This document shows positions 46,881 through 59,169 of a stretch of 64,000 nucleotides of DNA, piece after piece. The translations under genes were made by a program, and so were the position numbers. Source of the DNA: Aegilops tauschii subsp. strangulata (taxonomy: Eukaryota; Streptophyta; Magnoliopsida; Poales; Poaceae); contig NC_053040.3 in the NCBI RefSeq assembly GCF_002575655.3, positions 462,568,780 through 462,632,779 of the forward strand, written 5' to 3'. Numbering within the stretch: the stretch's first letter is position 1; the number at the start of each line of letters is the position of its first letter. The notes beneath the pieces were generated by a model, which was not told the DNA's origin, did not search any database, and saw only the letters and a program-made list of their open reading frames with translations.

Positions 46881-47565
46881 ATCACGTTTTACATGAATCT
46901 GGATATGCAAATTGCGCGTTTGCATTACAGTGTGATATCGACCTTTCAATTAAGCATGTCGATTGTGTAAAGCCCCTTGCATCGTCTATCTTTGATATCT
47001 ATCTCAGACTATGAATTTGAGCCCAGATTGGTATCCGATCGAGGGCAATCGAATTGGGGATCCATGCAGCCTGAAGATCAGTCGCAACGCATTCTTGTCC
47101 TGACGGTAAATTCGATATGGCATCATGCTCGAGGCCTGAAGAAACGCCGGCGCCAATCCAGCCCGAAGATCAGTCAGTTGGCAGCAGTCAAACACCAATT
47201 CACGGAAGTCACGCGGCAGAAAATCCGTCAATTCCCACCAATGAATGCGACGGACAGAGCGGCATCACATTCACACCCCGCCGCGTAAAAAGTAAAAACA
47301 ACCCACGCGGAAACCCAGCCCGTGATGAGCGACGAGTAATAATAAACCCGCGTGACCGCGCCAGGATAAATACCGCCAGGAAACTAAACTACTGCTCACC
47401 CGCCGCCGACGCCCCGTCCCCGTGAAAGAAAGAATCGATCGAATCCCCCAACATCCTCCGCCTCGCCGCGGCCGACCCCAAAAATAGCCGCGCAATCCTC
47501 CCCTCCCCTACCCGCCACCGCCACCGCCGCCGGCAGCTCCTCCCTCCACCCCCCGTCGCTTTCCC
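46881..47565. other. Upstream region of the GAE gene
   Basis: No transposon ends are seen. The last 200 bp become C-rich, typical of a grass promoter. The two halves near 47065-47095 and 47155-47180 share gaagatcagtc. Confidence 0.4.
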
Positions 47566-47575
47566 CTATTTATAC
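47566..47575 (+). promoter_or_regulatory. Probable TATA box of the GAE gene
   Basis: CTATTTATAC lies in a pyrimidine-rich context 360-370 bp upstream of the ATG, giving a predicted 5' UTR of about 330 bp. That leader contains a (CTTG)n run at 47767-47783. Confidence 0.6.
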
Positions 47576-47934
47576 CCGCCCCTCCCCGCCTTCCTCCCCT
47601 AGGCAGGCGCGCACCCAGCCCCTGCCCCCTCCCCCTTTCCCTTTCTTCCCAATAAAATTCGCTCGCGCAAATTCCTTCCGTCCGCCCCGGATTTCCCGAC
47701 GGGGGATACGCACGCACGCGCCCGTTGTGCACCCGTCCGACGGAAGGCACCGCGCCGATTTGCGCCTGCTTGCTTGCTTGCTTGATCGATCCTCCATCCG
47801 TCCGTGGTTGCGTCGTCGTCCGGGACAAGGAGGAGCAAGGGGTGTGAGGGATTCTTGGTATCTTCTTGATTGGTTGGCTTCCTTGCCGCGGCGGACGGGC
47901 AGGCGGCACGACGACGACGGCGTGCTGCAAGAAG

Positions 47935-49251
47935 ATGCGGGCGCTGGAGGACGACCTGTTCCCGTCGACCCCCGGCAAGGTGAAGATCGAGCGGGCGGGC
48001 GGCACCATGAACCGCCAGCTGCACCGCTGCTTCGCTTCGACTAGCACCATGTTCCTCTGGGCGCTCTTCCTCGTCGCCATGACCGCTTCCTACCTCAGCT
48101 TCCAGTCCTTCGTCGACACCTCCTCCAAGTACTTCGCCGCCTCCTGGGGCGGCCTGCACTGGGAGCGCCAGATCCGCGCCTCCGCCGCGCCGCGCAGGCC
48201 GCCGGGCTCCGCGGCCGGGGCCGGGATGTCGGTGCTCGTCACGGGCGCCTCCGGGTTCGTCGGCGCGCACTGCTCGCTCGCGCTGCGCAAGCGCGGGGAC
48301 GGCGTCGTCGGCATCGACAACTTCAACGCCTACTACGACCCCTCGCTCAAGAAGGCCCGCAAGGCGCTGCTGACCTCCCACGGCGTCTTCGTCGTCGAGG
48401 GCGACATCAACGACGGCCGCCTCCTCGCCAAGCTCTTCGACGTCGTCCCCTTCACGCACGTGCTCCACCTGGCGGCCCAGGCCGGCGTGCGCTACGCCAT
48501 GGAGAATCCGGCCTCGTACGTGCACTCCAACGTGGCGGGGCTCGTCACCCTCCTGGAGGCGTGCAAGAACGCCGACCCGCAGCCGGCCATCGTCTGGGCC
48601 TCCTCCTCCTCGGTCTACGGCCTCAACGACAAGGTGCCCTTCTCCGAGTCCCACCGCACGGACCAGCCGGCGTCGCTCTACGCGGCCACCAAGAAGGCCG
48701 GCGAGGAGATCACCCACTCGTACAACCACATCTACGGGCTCTCCATCACCGGCCTGCGCTTCTTCACGGTGTACGGGCCCTGGGGGCGGCCGGACATGGC
48801 CTACTTCTCCTTCACCCGCAACATCCTGCAGGGGAAGCCCATCACGGTGTACCGGGGGAAGAACCACGTGGACCTCGCCCGCGACTTCACCTACATCGAC
48901 GACATCGTCAAGGGCTGCCTGGGGTCGCTGGACACGGCCGGCGGGAGCACGGGCACCGGCGGCAAGAAGCGCGGGCCGGCGCCGTACCGGATCTTCAACC
49001 TGGGCAACACGTCCCCGGTGACGGTGCCCACCCTGGTGGCCATCCTGGAGAAGCACCTCCGGGTGAAGGCGAGGAAGCACGTGGTGGAGATGCCCGGCAA
49101 CGGCGACGTGCCCTTCACCCACGCCAACATCTCGCTCGCCCGGCAGCAGCTCGGGTACAAGCCCGCCACCAACCTCGACGCCGGCCTCAAGAAGTTCGTC
49201 AAGTGGTACCTCTCCTACTACGGCTACACCCGGGGATCCAAGAACTTGTGA
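47935..49251 (+). CDS. GAE: UDP-glucuronate 4-epimerase, Golgi membrane type
   Basis: This 438-residue intronless enzyme interconverts UDP-glucuronate and UDP-galacturonate, the precursor of pectin, in the Golgi. The N-terminus MRALEDDLFPSTPGKVKIER and the following RQLHRCF block are hallmarks of plant GAE proteins and fix the start at 47935, although the frame is open from 47866. One membrane anchor lies at residues about 38-56 (TMFLWALFLVAMTASYLSF), giving a type II topology. The short-chain dehydrogenase fold shows the nucleotide motif VTGASGFVGAHC (residues 102-113), a serine-rich catalytic strand WASSSSVYG (221-229), and the YxxxK pair at Tyr249 and Lys253. FFTVYGPWGRPDMA and the DFTYIDDIV block also match the family. 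Length is normal and no damage is seen. Base composition is strongly GC-rich, as usual for intronless grass genes. It stands alone between transposon blocks. Confidence 0.95.
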   Translation: MRALEDDLFPSTPGKVKIERAGGTMNRQLHRCFASTSTMFLWALFLVAMTASYLSFQSFVDTSSKYFAASWGGLHWERQIRASAAPRRPPGSAAGAGMSVLVTGASGFVGAHCSLALRKRGDGVVGIDNFNAYYDPSLKKARKALLTSHGVFVVEGDINDGRLLAKLFDVVPFTHVLHLAAQAGVRYAMENPASYVHSNVAGLVTLLEACKNADPQPAIVWASSSSVYGLNDKVPFSESHRTDQPASLYAATKKAGEEITHSYNHIYGLSITGLRFFTVYGPWGRPDMAYFSFTRNILQGKPITVYRGKNHVDLARDFTYIDDIVKGCLGSLDTAGGSTGTGGKKRGPAPYRIFNLGNTSPVTVPTLVAILEKHLRVKARKHVVEMPGNGDVPFTHANISLARQQLGYKPATNLDAGLKKFVKWYLSYYGYTRGSKNL

Positions 49252-50929
49252 CCGCTCCGCCGCGCCGCCGGAATTCTTCTCCTCCCCCAACCCCCCCTGC
49301 TGATTCTTTATTTCCGACCACTCCCGGATCAAACATTTTCAGTCCCATGGATGGATGATGGATGGATGGATCGTCGTCGAACATTAACAGCATTCTTGTC
49401 TCGATTCTTTTTGGGGAAATACGTTTTATGGTGTTCTCCGATCAAGAAAATGAAAATCAATCCCGGATCGAATTGTTTCCTTCACTTGGCGCCGAGCGCC
49501 GACGAAGAAAGCAATGGAGCGAAACCTTTTCTCATTGTTTATTGTCGCATGTTTTATCTCTTCTCTTTACCCTCCCTTGTTCAATCTGTAAAGACAGTGG
49601 CTCTCGATTAGTTTCTTCTTTTTCTCTCCCACATGATCTAAAACTTTTTTCAAAAAACCAATTAAAAGTATGTAATCTTGCTGACGCGGTTGTTCTAACT
49701 TTCTAACTAAATGAAGCTACGAACTGGCTTATCCGATCGCCCGTTTAAATTTCAAAAAATCGGGCGGTTTGTTCCTTTGCCGTTCCGATTACCGCTCCCC
49801 CCTACCCACCCCACCCCCGGAGAAAGCGCGCGGAGGGGGTCCGTCGCCGGGGTGGCAGCCCGGAAAATTCGCGGCGGAGGTTCCGCTTCCGTTTGCGGCG
49901 CCGTCGCTCTGGAGCGTTGGGGATAAGCTTTGGAGGGACGCGCGTTGCATCGAAGCGCGCGAGGGTGGCCGCCAGCTGGGCTTTGGCGCGCGCGTCGCTG
50001 GCTCGACGGAGCTGGCGGTGGGCCCGGTGGCCGTCGCTGGGAGTGGGGCCTCGGTGTCCCCGATTGGTCGGTGGCTGGGCCCTGCCCACGTGGGCCACAT
50101 GGGCGGGCCCGTCAACGCGGATGGGGTGGAGCCGACACGACACTCGAGGATGAGCTGTATTCGAACTGCATTTCTTTATTGCTACGTACTACGTACCAAG
50201 TTCTAGGGGAAAAATATTCTTTATTTTTATTCGTGTATAGGTACACGAGTACGTTTTGTTCTTGTTCCTGAGATTTTGTTTTTATTTTATTCTTCGTTGC
50301 TGTCGCAGAGATTTGCTCCTGCGGGCTGCGGCGGATCCGTGGCATCGCTGCCTGCACGGGCTAAATATTTGGCGATTTGTGATCTGAAATGCGACAGAAG
50401 GTTTTAAAATATGTTGTGGTCTGGTGCTCTGCGGCGCGACGACTGGCCCTGCCTCGGCACGCGTCCTCGGGCCATTGGCCGGTCTCTCTCTCGCGCGCAC
50501 CGGCGCACGGAGGCCCAGGGACGGACGGAAGCACCAGACACGCATTTCGACTGCCGTGTCGACGCACACCAAATAGCAGTTTGCTCGAACCCATGTCGTC
50601 GTATATTTCGTCCCGGACGAGAAGACGGTCGGTGGTGCTCTTTTTGGAAGCATTTTTGTTTTTCTGTGTGGATTTGTTTGGCTGATGGGCTGCAGTGGGT
50701 CTTCTCGTGAGTCGTGACAGTGTGGCATGCATGATGATTCCTTGGCACTGCGTATGATGCCGGGGCCGTCCACCTTGTCTTTTTCCATGTTGCAGACCGC
50801 ACTTGCAGTGGCGGTGCTCTACTCTAGTGGCTGGTGGCCCCGGCAGCCGGCACACGCCTTGCACAAATTCAAACCCATGGAAGGGTTCAAACCAACTAAA
50901 TAGCATGATGAAGTACTATGGACATGCCA
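49252..50929. other. 3' flank of GAE and unassigned sequence
   Basis: About 49252-49640 is likely 3' UTR, with a (GGAT)n run at 49347-49370. The rest contains no recognised gene or element terminus; several overlapping frames at 49789-50206 are GC-driven. Confidence 0.4.
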
Positions 50930-51590
50930 CTACGGCAGTACGGCACCGGGACATCCGTGATAGTACACTTCGTCAAAGGGTTCACACTTATCTCTCATAG
51001 TATTGGCATGGCCCTCCACTTTCTCTCGGTTGAGGTGCATAGAACCGAATTGTGACCCTCTCATCGGCCACAGAAAATCCTCATTAAAGATCATGCCAAC
51101 GGCAATTTTGAAGTCGTCGTCGCCGTCTTCCTCCGACGACAACGAAGAGTCCTCCAAGATCATCTCCCTCGACCTCTTCTTCTTTAGTAGAAATGGCTCG
51201 GTTCAATTCAAATGACAAAAGAAAAAAAAATAAAGGAGATGAAAAAGACCAAAAAAATCACCTAGGCAAATCATCGAACACTTGAACGGCGTCGGAGGTG
51301 GTTCGGTCGATTGGCGACTTTGAGCAGCTGTTAGTGGTCAACGAAGCTTCGAGATGAGCAGCTGTTAGTTTGGTTCGTCCTTCTCGCGAAGTGATCGATG
51401 CGGCAGTGCCGACGATGGAGTTCGATTCTGGCGACGCCAACATCCAGCGACCGCCTCAGAGTGGGGCAAGCGGACGCCAGAGGCAGTGAGGTGTCGGCGG
51501 AGGCGCTGGTGGTCGCCAACAGCAACACCGATGACGATGCGAGGCGGGTGCGGAGGGTGAGGCCGAAAGTATAACTCCACGGCTGGGCGA
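50930..51590 (-). mobile_element. PIF/Harbinger fragment
   Basis: It aligns with 30840-31400 of the complete element at 30545. The minus-strand frame 50930-51163 has acidic residues followed by MRGSQFGSMHLNREKVEGH, which resembles the N-terminal part of plant PIF transposases. Termini are missing. The Copia fragment abuts it at about 51598. Confidence 0.5.
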
Positions 51591-51597
51591 CAAAGTA

Positions 51598-53247
51598 AAT
51601 TTATTTCCTTATATCATGAGAAATGTTTATTATTCATGCTAGAAATGTATTAACCGGAAACATGATACATGTGTGAATACATAGACAAACAGAGTGTCAC
51701 TAGTATGCCTCTACTTGACTAGCTCGATAATCACAGATGGTTATGTTTCCTGGCCATAGACATGAGTTGTCATTTGATTAACGGGATCACATCATTAGGA
51801 GAATGATGTGATTGACTTGACCCATTCCGTTAGCTTAGCACTTGATCGTTTAGTATGTTGCTATTGCTTTCTTCATGACTTATACATGTCCTATAACTAT
51901 GAGATTATGCAACTCCCGTTTACCGGAGGAACACTTTGTGTGCTACCAAACGTCACAACGTAACTGGGTGATTATAAAGGTGCTCTACAGGTGTCTCCGA
52001 AGGTACTTGTTGGGTTGGCGTATTTCGAGATTAGGATTTGTCACTCCGATTGTCGAAGAGGTATCTCTGGGCCCACTCGGTAATGCACATCACTATAAGC
52101 CTTGCAATAATTGTAACTAATGAGTTAGTTGCGAGATGATGTATTACGGAACGAGTAAAGAGACTTGCCGGTAACGAGATTGAACTAGGTATTGAGATAC
52201 CGACGATTGAATCTCGGGCATGTAACATACCGATGACAAAGGGAACAACGTATGTTGTTATGCGGTTTGACCGATAAAGATCTTCATATAATATGTAGGA
52301 GCCAATATGAGCATCCAGGTTCCGCTATTGGTTACTGACCGGAGACGTGTCTCGGTCATGTCTACATTGTTCTCGAACACGTAGGGTCCGCACGCTTAAT
52401 GTTTCGGTGACAATTATATTATGAGTTTATGTATTTTGATGTACCGAAGGTAGTTCGGAGTCCCGGATGTGATCACGGACATGACGAGGAGTCTCGAAAT
52501 GGTCGAGACGTAAAGATCGATAAATTGGACGACTACATTTGGATACCCGGAATGGTTCTGAGTGAGATCGGGATAATACCGGAGCACCGGGAGGTTATCG
52601 AAACCCCCCGGGAGGTATATGGGCCTTAATGGGCTTTAGTGAAAAGGAGGGGAAAGGAGCAAGGGAGGGCCGACCCCCCTTTCCTTCCTCCCTCCTTCCT
52701 CTTCCTTCCCTCTCCCTCTCCAAACAGGAAAAGGAGGAGTCCTACTCCCGGTGGGAGTAGGACTCCCCCCTTGGGCGTGCCTCCTCCCCTTGGCCGGCCC
52801 TCTCCTCCCCCCTTTATATACGGAGGAGAGGGGCACCCCATAGACACAACAATTGATCTATTGGATCTTTTAGCCGTGTGCGGTGCCCCTCTCCACCATA
52901 GTCCACCTCGATAATATCGTAGCAGTGCTTAGGCGAAGCCCTACGTCGGTAGAACATCATCATCATCACCACGCCGTCGTGCTGACGAAACTCTCCCTCA
53001 AAGCTTGGCTGGATCGGAGTTCGAGGGACGTCATCGAGTTGAACATGTGCAGAACTCGGAGGTGCCGTGCGTTCGGTACTTGATCGGTCGGATCGTGAAG
53101 ACGTACGACTACATCAACCGCGTTGTGCTAACGCTTCCGCTTTCGGTCTACGAGGGTACGTGGACACGCTCTCCCCTCTCGTTGCTATGCATCACCATGA
53201 TCTTGTGTGTGCGTAGGAATTTTTTTGAAATTACTACGTTCCCAACA
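51598..53247 (+). repeat. 5' LTR of the truncated Copia element
   Basis: It aligns with the Angela LTR from ttattattcatgct onward and ends CCCAACA at 53247. A TATA-like TTTATATACGG lies near 52811-52821. Confidence 0.8.
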
Positions 53248-53248
53248 G

Positions 53249-53262
53249 TGGCATTCGAGCCT
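53249..53262 (+). other. Primer binding site of the truncated Copia element
   Basis: TGGCATTCGAGCCT follows the LTR by one base and matches the Met-tRNA-type site with changes. Confidence 0.75.
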
Positions 53263-54508
53263 GGTTTTATGCGTAGATGTTATATGCACGAGTAGAACAC
53301 AAGTGAGTTGTGGGCGATACAAGTCATACTGCTTACCAGCATGTCATACTTTGGTTCGGCGGTATTGTTGGATGAAGCGGCCTGGACCGACATTACGCGT
53401 ACGCTTACGCGAGACTGGTTCTACCGAAATGGTTTGCACATAGGTGGCTGGCGGGTGTCAATTTCTCCAACTTTAGTTGAACCGAGTGTGGCTACGCCCG
53501 GTCCTTGAGTAGGTTAAAACATCACTAACTTGACGAACTATCGTTGTGATTTTGATGCGTAGGTAAGAACGGTTCTTGCTCAGCCCGTAGCAGCCACGTA
53601 AAACTTGTAACAACAAAGTAGAGGACGTCTAACTTGTTTTTGCAGGGCATGTTGTGATGTGATATGGTCAAGGCATGATGCTATATTTTATTGTATAAGA
53701 TGTTCATGTTTTGTAACCGAGTTATCGGCAACTGACAGGAGCCATATGGTTGTCGCTTTATTGTATGCAATGCAATCGGCCTGTAATTGCTTTACTTTAT
53801 CACCAAGTGGTAGCGATAGTCGTAGAAGCAATAGTTGGCGAGACGACAACGATGCTACGATGGAGATCAAGGTGTCGCGCCGGTGACGATGGTGATCATG
53901 ACGGTGCTTCGGAGATGGAGATCACAAGCACAAGATGATGATGGACATATCATATCACTTATATTGATTGCATGTGATGTTTATCTTTTATGCATCTTAT
54001 TTTGCTTAGATCGACGGTAGCATTATAAGATGATCTCTCACTAAATTTCAAGGTATAAGTGTTCTCCCTGAGTATGCACCGTTGCGAAAGTTCTTCATGC
54101 TGAGACACCACGTGATGATCGGGTGTGATAGGCTCTACGTTCAAATACGACGGGTGCAAAACAGTTGCACACGCGGAATACTCAGGTTAAACTTGACGAG
54201 CCTAGCATATGCAGATATGGCCTCGGAACACCGAGACCGAAAGGTCGAGCGTGAATCATATAGTAGATATGATCAACATAGTGATGTTCACCATTGAAAA
54301 CTACTCCCTCTCACGTGATGATCAGACATGGTTTAGTTGATTTGGATCACGTAATCACTTAGATGATTCGAGGGATGTCTATCTAAGTGGGAGTTCTTAA
54401 GTAATATGATTAATTGAACTTTAATTTATCATGAACTTAGTCCTGGTAGTATTAGCATATCTATGTTGTAGATCAATAGCTCGCGTTTAGCTCCCTGTTT
54501 TATTTTGA

Positions 54509-55270
54509 TATGTTCCTAGAGAAAACTAAGTTGAAATATGTTAGTAGCAATGATGCGGATTGGATCTGTTATCTGAGGATTATCCTCATTGCTGCACAGA
54601 AGAATTATGTCCTTGATGCACCGCTAGGTGACGGACCTATTGCAGGAGCATATACAGACGTTATGAACGTTTGGCAAAGCTCGGTATGATGACTACTTGA
54701 TAGTTTAGTGCACCATGCTTTACAGCTTAGTATCGGGGCTTCAAAGACGTTTTTTGAAATGCCACAGAACATATAAGATGTTCCAAGAGTTGAAATTAGT
54801 ATTTCAGACTCATGCCCATGTCAAAAGGTATGAGACCTTTGAGAAGTACTTTGCCTACAAGATGGAGGAGAATAGCTCAGCTAGTGAGCATGTGCTCAGA
54901 ATGTCTGAGTACCACAATCACTTGAATCAAGTGGGAGTTAATCTTCCAGATAAGATAGTGATTGACAGTGTTCTCTAGTCACTATCACCAAGTTGCTGGA
55001 ACTTCGTGATGAACTATAATATGCAAGGGATAACGGAAACGATTCTCAAGCTCTTCTGATGCTGAAATCGACGAAGGTAGAAATCAAGAAAAGCATCAAG
55101 TGTTGATGGTTGACAAGACCACTAGTTTCAAGAAAAGGGGCAAAGGGAAGAAGGGGAACTTCAAGAAGAACGGCAAGCAAGTTGCCGCTCGAGTGAAGAA
55201 GCCCAAGTCTAGACCTAAGCCTGAGACTAAGTGCTTCTACTGCAAAGGGACTGGTCACTGAAGCGGAACT
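54509..55270 (+). pseudogene. Copia gag, degenerate
   Basis: FLEKTKLK, then AAQKNYVLDAPLG near 54590-54630, open the gag. The frame 54715-54978 carries the middle (EHVLRMSEYHNHLNQVGVN). A basic stretch and the zinc knuckle CFYCKGTGH follow near 55230, where the next codon is a stop instead of Trp. Frameshifts separate the pieces. Confidence 0.75.
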
Positions 55271-55281
55271 ACCCCAAGTAA

Positions 55282-55530
55282 TTGGCGGATAAGAAGGATG
55301 GCAAAGTGAACATAGCTATATTTGATATAGATGTTATTGATGTGTACTTTACTAGTGTTTATAGCGACCCCACGGTATCTGATACTGGTTCAGTTGCTAA
55401 AAGTAGTAACTCGAAACGGGACTTGCAAAATGAACAGAAACTAGTAAAGGGTGAGGTGACGATGTGTGTCGGAAGTAGTTCCAAGATTGATATGATCATC
55501 ATCGCACACTCCCTATACTTTCGGGATTAG
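55282..55530 (+). pseudogene. Copia protease fragment
   Basis: An 82-residue frame contains the aspartic protease site DTGSVAK, preceded by VIDVYFTSV. It ends before the usual pre-integrase region. Confidence 0.65.
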
Positions 55531-55595
55531 TGTTGAACCTAAATAAATGTTATTTGGTGTTTGCGTTGAGCATGAATATGATTTGATCATGTTTA

Positions 55596-56372
55596 TTGCA
55601 ATACGGTTATTCATTTAAGTTAGAGAATAATTGTTGTTCTGTTTACATGAATAAAACCTTCAATGGTCATACACCCAATGAAAATAGTTTGTTGGATCTC
55701 GATTGCAGTGATACACATATTCATAATGTTGAAGCCAAAAGATGCAGAGTTGATAATGATAGTGCAACTTATTTGTGGCACTGCCGTTTGGGTCATATTG
55801 GTGTCAAGCGCATGAAGAAACTCCATACTGATGGACTTCTGGAATCACTTGATTATGAATCACTTGGTACTTGCGAACCATGCCTCATGGGCAAGATGAC
55901 TAAAACGCCGTTCTTCGGAACAATGGAGCGAGCAACTGACTTATTGGAAATAATACATACTGATGTATGCGGTCCGATGAGTGTTGAGGCTCGCGGCAAG
56001 TATCGTTATTTTCTGACCTTCACAGATAATTTGAGCAGATATGGGTATATCTACTTGATGAAACATAAGTCTGAAACATTTGAAAAGTTCAAAGAATTTC
56101 AGAGTGAAGTGAAAAATCATCGTAACAAGAAAATAAAGTTTCTACGATCTGATCGTGGAGAAGGATATTTGAGTTACGAGTTTGGTCTTCATTTGAAACA
56201 ATGCGAAATAGTTTCGCAACTCACGCCACCTGGAACACCACAGCATAATGGTGTGTCCGAACATCGTAACCGTACTTTATTATATATGGTACAATCTATG
56301 ATGTCTCTTACTGATCTTACCACTATCGTTTTGGGGTTATGCATTAGAGACAGCTTCATTCACGTTAAATAG
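55596..56372 (+). pseudogene. Copia integrase, long intact frame
   Basis: This 258-residue frame is the best preserved part of the element. The zinc-binding residues are His62, His67, Cys93 and Cys96 (WHCRLGH and CEPC). The catalytic triad is Asp123 (HTDVCGPM), Asp186 (FLRSDRGEG) and Glu222 (NGVSEHRNRT), with the classical 35-residue Asp-Glu spacing. The frame ends with a stop near 56372, and the following block is in another frame. In an intact element it would be cut from a polyprotein and insert cDNA in the nucleus. Confidence 0.85.
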
Positions 56373-56433
56373 GGCACCATCTAAATCCGTTGAGACGACA
56401 CTATATGAACTGTGGTTTGGCAAGAAACCAAAG

Positions 56434-56802
56434 TTGTTGTTTCTTAAAGTTTGGGGTTGCGATGCTTCTGTGAAAAAGTTTCATCCTGATAAGCTCAAAC
56501 CCAAATCGGAGAAATGTGTCTTCATAGGATACCCAAAGGAGACAATTGGGTACACCTTCTATCACAGATCCGAAGGCAAGACATTTGTTGCTAAGAATGG
56601 ATCCTTTCTAGAGAAGGAGTTTCTCTCGAAAGAAGTGAGTGGGAGGAAAGTAGAACTTGATCAAGTAACTGTACTTGCTCCCTTATTTGAAAGTAGTCCA
56701 TCACAGAAATTTGTTCCTGTGACTCCTACACCAATTAGTGAGGAAGCTAATGATGATGATCATGTAACTTCAGATCAAGTTACTACCGAACCTCGTAGGT
56801 AA
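56434..56802 (+). pseudogene. Copia post-integrase region
   Basis: The frame begins with KVWGCDASVKKFHPDKLKPK and EKCVFIGYPKET, the conserved Copia block between integrase and reverse transcriptase. It then enters the variable acidic linker and stops at 56800. Reverse transcriptase should follow but is deleted. Confidence 0.8.
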
Positions 56803-56870
56803 ACCAGAGTGAGATCCACACCAGAGTGGTATGGTAATCCTATTCTGGAGGTCATATTATAGAGATGTAA

Positions 56871-57689
56871 ATAGAGTTGAGTCATTGAGTGGCGTACTGA
56901 TCATAGATGATGATGGAATCCGCCTCTGTGGATTGATGGACATACTACCCTATATAACAGAATCACATCACATATGCAGTTTTTCTATCATGAGTATGTA
57001 ACATTTTGTTCACATATATAGTTTTGATACTTTTACGGCACTACTGCTTTTTGGAGGGTTACTATTGGTGAACCTATAAACCCCGATCAATTTTTCTTCA
57101 TAAAAACTTCCAATATCTTGTACATATGTTCACTTATGTTCAGCAATTATTTAGTCTGAAAATACAAAAGTAATTCCAACCACAAAAACGTTAATAACTT
57201 GTCATTATAGTTAGCAAAGCTAGTAAGGTTGACACATTTGCTAAACTTGTCGAGACACGAGTCATTTATTTGCTTTGCAACGCTGACAATTATTTTTGGG
57301 ACAAATGCTACAACGGATTGATAGTTTAATTAATCATTCATTGGAGTGGGAAGTTTGCTGCTACCTACAGGCTAAACCTGTTCATACCCTGGCCCAGGCC
57401 AGGTTTTGGCCGGGCTTGGCAAAGCCCGAAGTGAAAATCCCAAGCTCGAGCCCCGCCCAGCTTGGACAGTTCTGTTTTTTAATTAAAATACTCATATTCA
57501 TGATATTATATTAGTATATTATACCTATATTTGAAATAATATATATGGTCATTTTGGGCTTTTTCGGGCTTTCGGGTTGAGCTTTTAGGCGAGAAAAATG
57601 GAGCCCAAGCCTGGCCCGAGATGTCGGCCTTCTGGACTCGGGCCTACGGGTTGGGCTGCCTGTGGGTCTACTACAAACCTTTGAGTTTT
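56871..57689. other. Unassigned sequence with 'gcccgggc' palindromic stretch
   Basis: 57390-57680 contains facing motifs such as ggcccaggccaggttttgg and cgggctttcgggttgagc, as in small hAT-like elements of grasses. The limits could not be set. Confidence 0.3.
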
Positions 57690-57985
57690 AGGTTACAAGA
57701 AAAAAAGTTGCCACACCATCAAGCCACCAAGTCTTGCAGGCGCCGTTGCCGGGGAAGTACAAGTTCTCTACTACCAATATTTTTAAATTCAAATATTATC
57801 TTCCTTGTTAACCGCTTTTCCCTAGTTGTTGTTTTGTTTATGTTTTTATTTTTCTTATACATCAGAAACTATCAAAATAATTTAAATTTCAACACGTAGT
57901 GACTTTCTTTTCAGTCGCTATTATGGGTACCTATCCTGCAGACACCAAGTTAAGTAATTTTGCTGGTACCAACAAGGATGATTTC
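57690..57985 (+). mobile_element. LTR-retrotransposon leader and gag start, fragment
   Basis: The leader motif gcaggcgccgttgccgggga (57737) is common in Triticeae Gypsy elements. It is followed by a frame starting at atgggtacctatcctgcaga (57923) that encodes MGTYPADTKLSNFAGTNK. The PIF element at 57986 interrupts this frame, and sequence resuming at 62697 may continue it briefly. Confidence 0.45.
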
Positions 57986-59169
57986 GGGCGTGTTCGGTTT
58001 CACTTCGCTCCCCGACTCTGCTCCTGGAGCGGACAGAGCAGTGCCGAACGGTCCGACTCCACGGAGTAGGAAGAGCGGAGCGGACCAGACCATAGTTCAA
58101 TTCAGCGGAGTCAGCAAAACCGAGCTCCGCGTGCCACTCCCCGCACAACTTACCGCTTCACTCGATCCTTTTCTCTCTCGCCCGTGCAGCGACTCCCCTG
58201 TCCTCACGTGACCATGGAACCCTAGCGCTGCGCCGCCGCCCGCCGCCACCCCCGCCGCCACGGATCCCCAGCTCCCCTCCGGCCAAATCCATGCCCCTGC
58301 GACCTCGCCATCTCCTCGCCCCCCTCCTCATCCAAGGCGGCTTTTCTGTTTGGCAACCACTTTGAGGGCATACGGTTTGAGTGGACCTCTGGCGGCTGAG
58401 ATCACCAGGGCCTCGTCCTCGTCCCTGGCAGCTCGGATTCCTCGTTTGCAAGGTCGGCACCCACGCCTACATCACATCCATCAAGGTGAGATCCATATCT
58501 CCTCTTCACCCTTGTTCCTCTACTGTTCTTGATTCATATTCCTGAATAGTTCCAGGTGTTCTTGATTCTTAGTTCTTGATTCCAGTAAGTAGTAGTACAA
58601 CATGTCTGTAATTCCTGCAAGGATTATGTGAGGAAATTGAGAGGAAGGGGATGAATTAGGGGAGTTGGTATAGAAAGGGGATGAGCGACAGAGTGCATAG
58701 AGACAGATAGAGTTTCCTTTTCTTCAAAGATAATAAATACACACTGCATGATTATCATGGATGTTGTAAACATATACGTATTGCATCTGTTTCTTTTATT
58801 TGCCTTGATTGACATGGATGGAGTGAACTAGCTAGTGAACCCCTTCTCTGCCTATAACCTGTAACTATTATTTTTCCTTTAGCGAGGGAATAGGATATGA
58901 TATCTGCTCCGATGCTCATAAACTCTAGCTAGTGCAGTTGAGTCAATATTACATGTCTTTGAAATATGTTTGTATTGAGATTGCTTAAGAAATTATTATT
59001 TGTTTCAGGATTTTCTTAAGACATTATTATTTGTTTGTACTACAGTAGCTGTGCTGATTCTTTTTCACCATGGTCTTTGCTGGTATGTAACTAGGAGCAT
59101 GATTGATGATTGTTCATCGATATGTGTTAAATTGTAATGCTTGCAATTAATGTATAATTTTCTTGAAGA

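Larger units (their letters stand above)
51598..56870 (+). mobile_element. Truncated Copia element, Angela/WIS type
   Basis: The LTR lacks about its first 40 bp. The internal region runs through gag, protease and integrase and stops near 56870 before reverse transcriptase. No 3' LTR is present. It is similar in layout to 37611-46168 but clearly diverged from it. Confidence 0.85.

Noticed and set aside
47599..49332. 577-codon minus-strand ORF
   Set aside because: It is antisense to the GAE gene; the very GC-rich coding strand leaves few stops on the opposite strand. No domain is recognisable and the plus strand encodes an unmistakable enzyme.
48561..49358. 265-codon plus-strand ORF inside GAE
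   Set aside because: Frame-shifted shadow of GAE with Arg/His/Gly-rich composition and no motif.
52639..52914. Overlapping Gly/Pro-rich ORFs on both strands
   Set aside because: Low-complexity stretch in the U3 part of the truncated Copia LTR.
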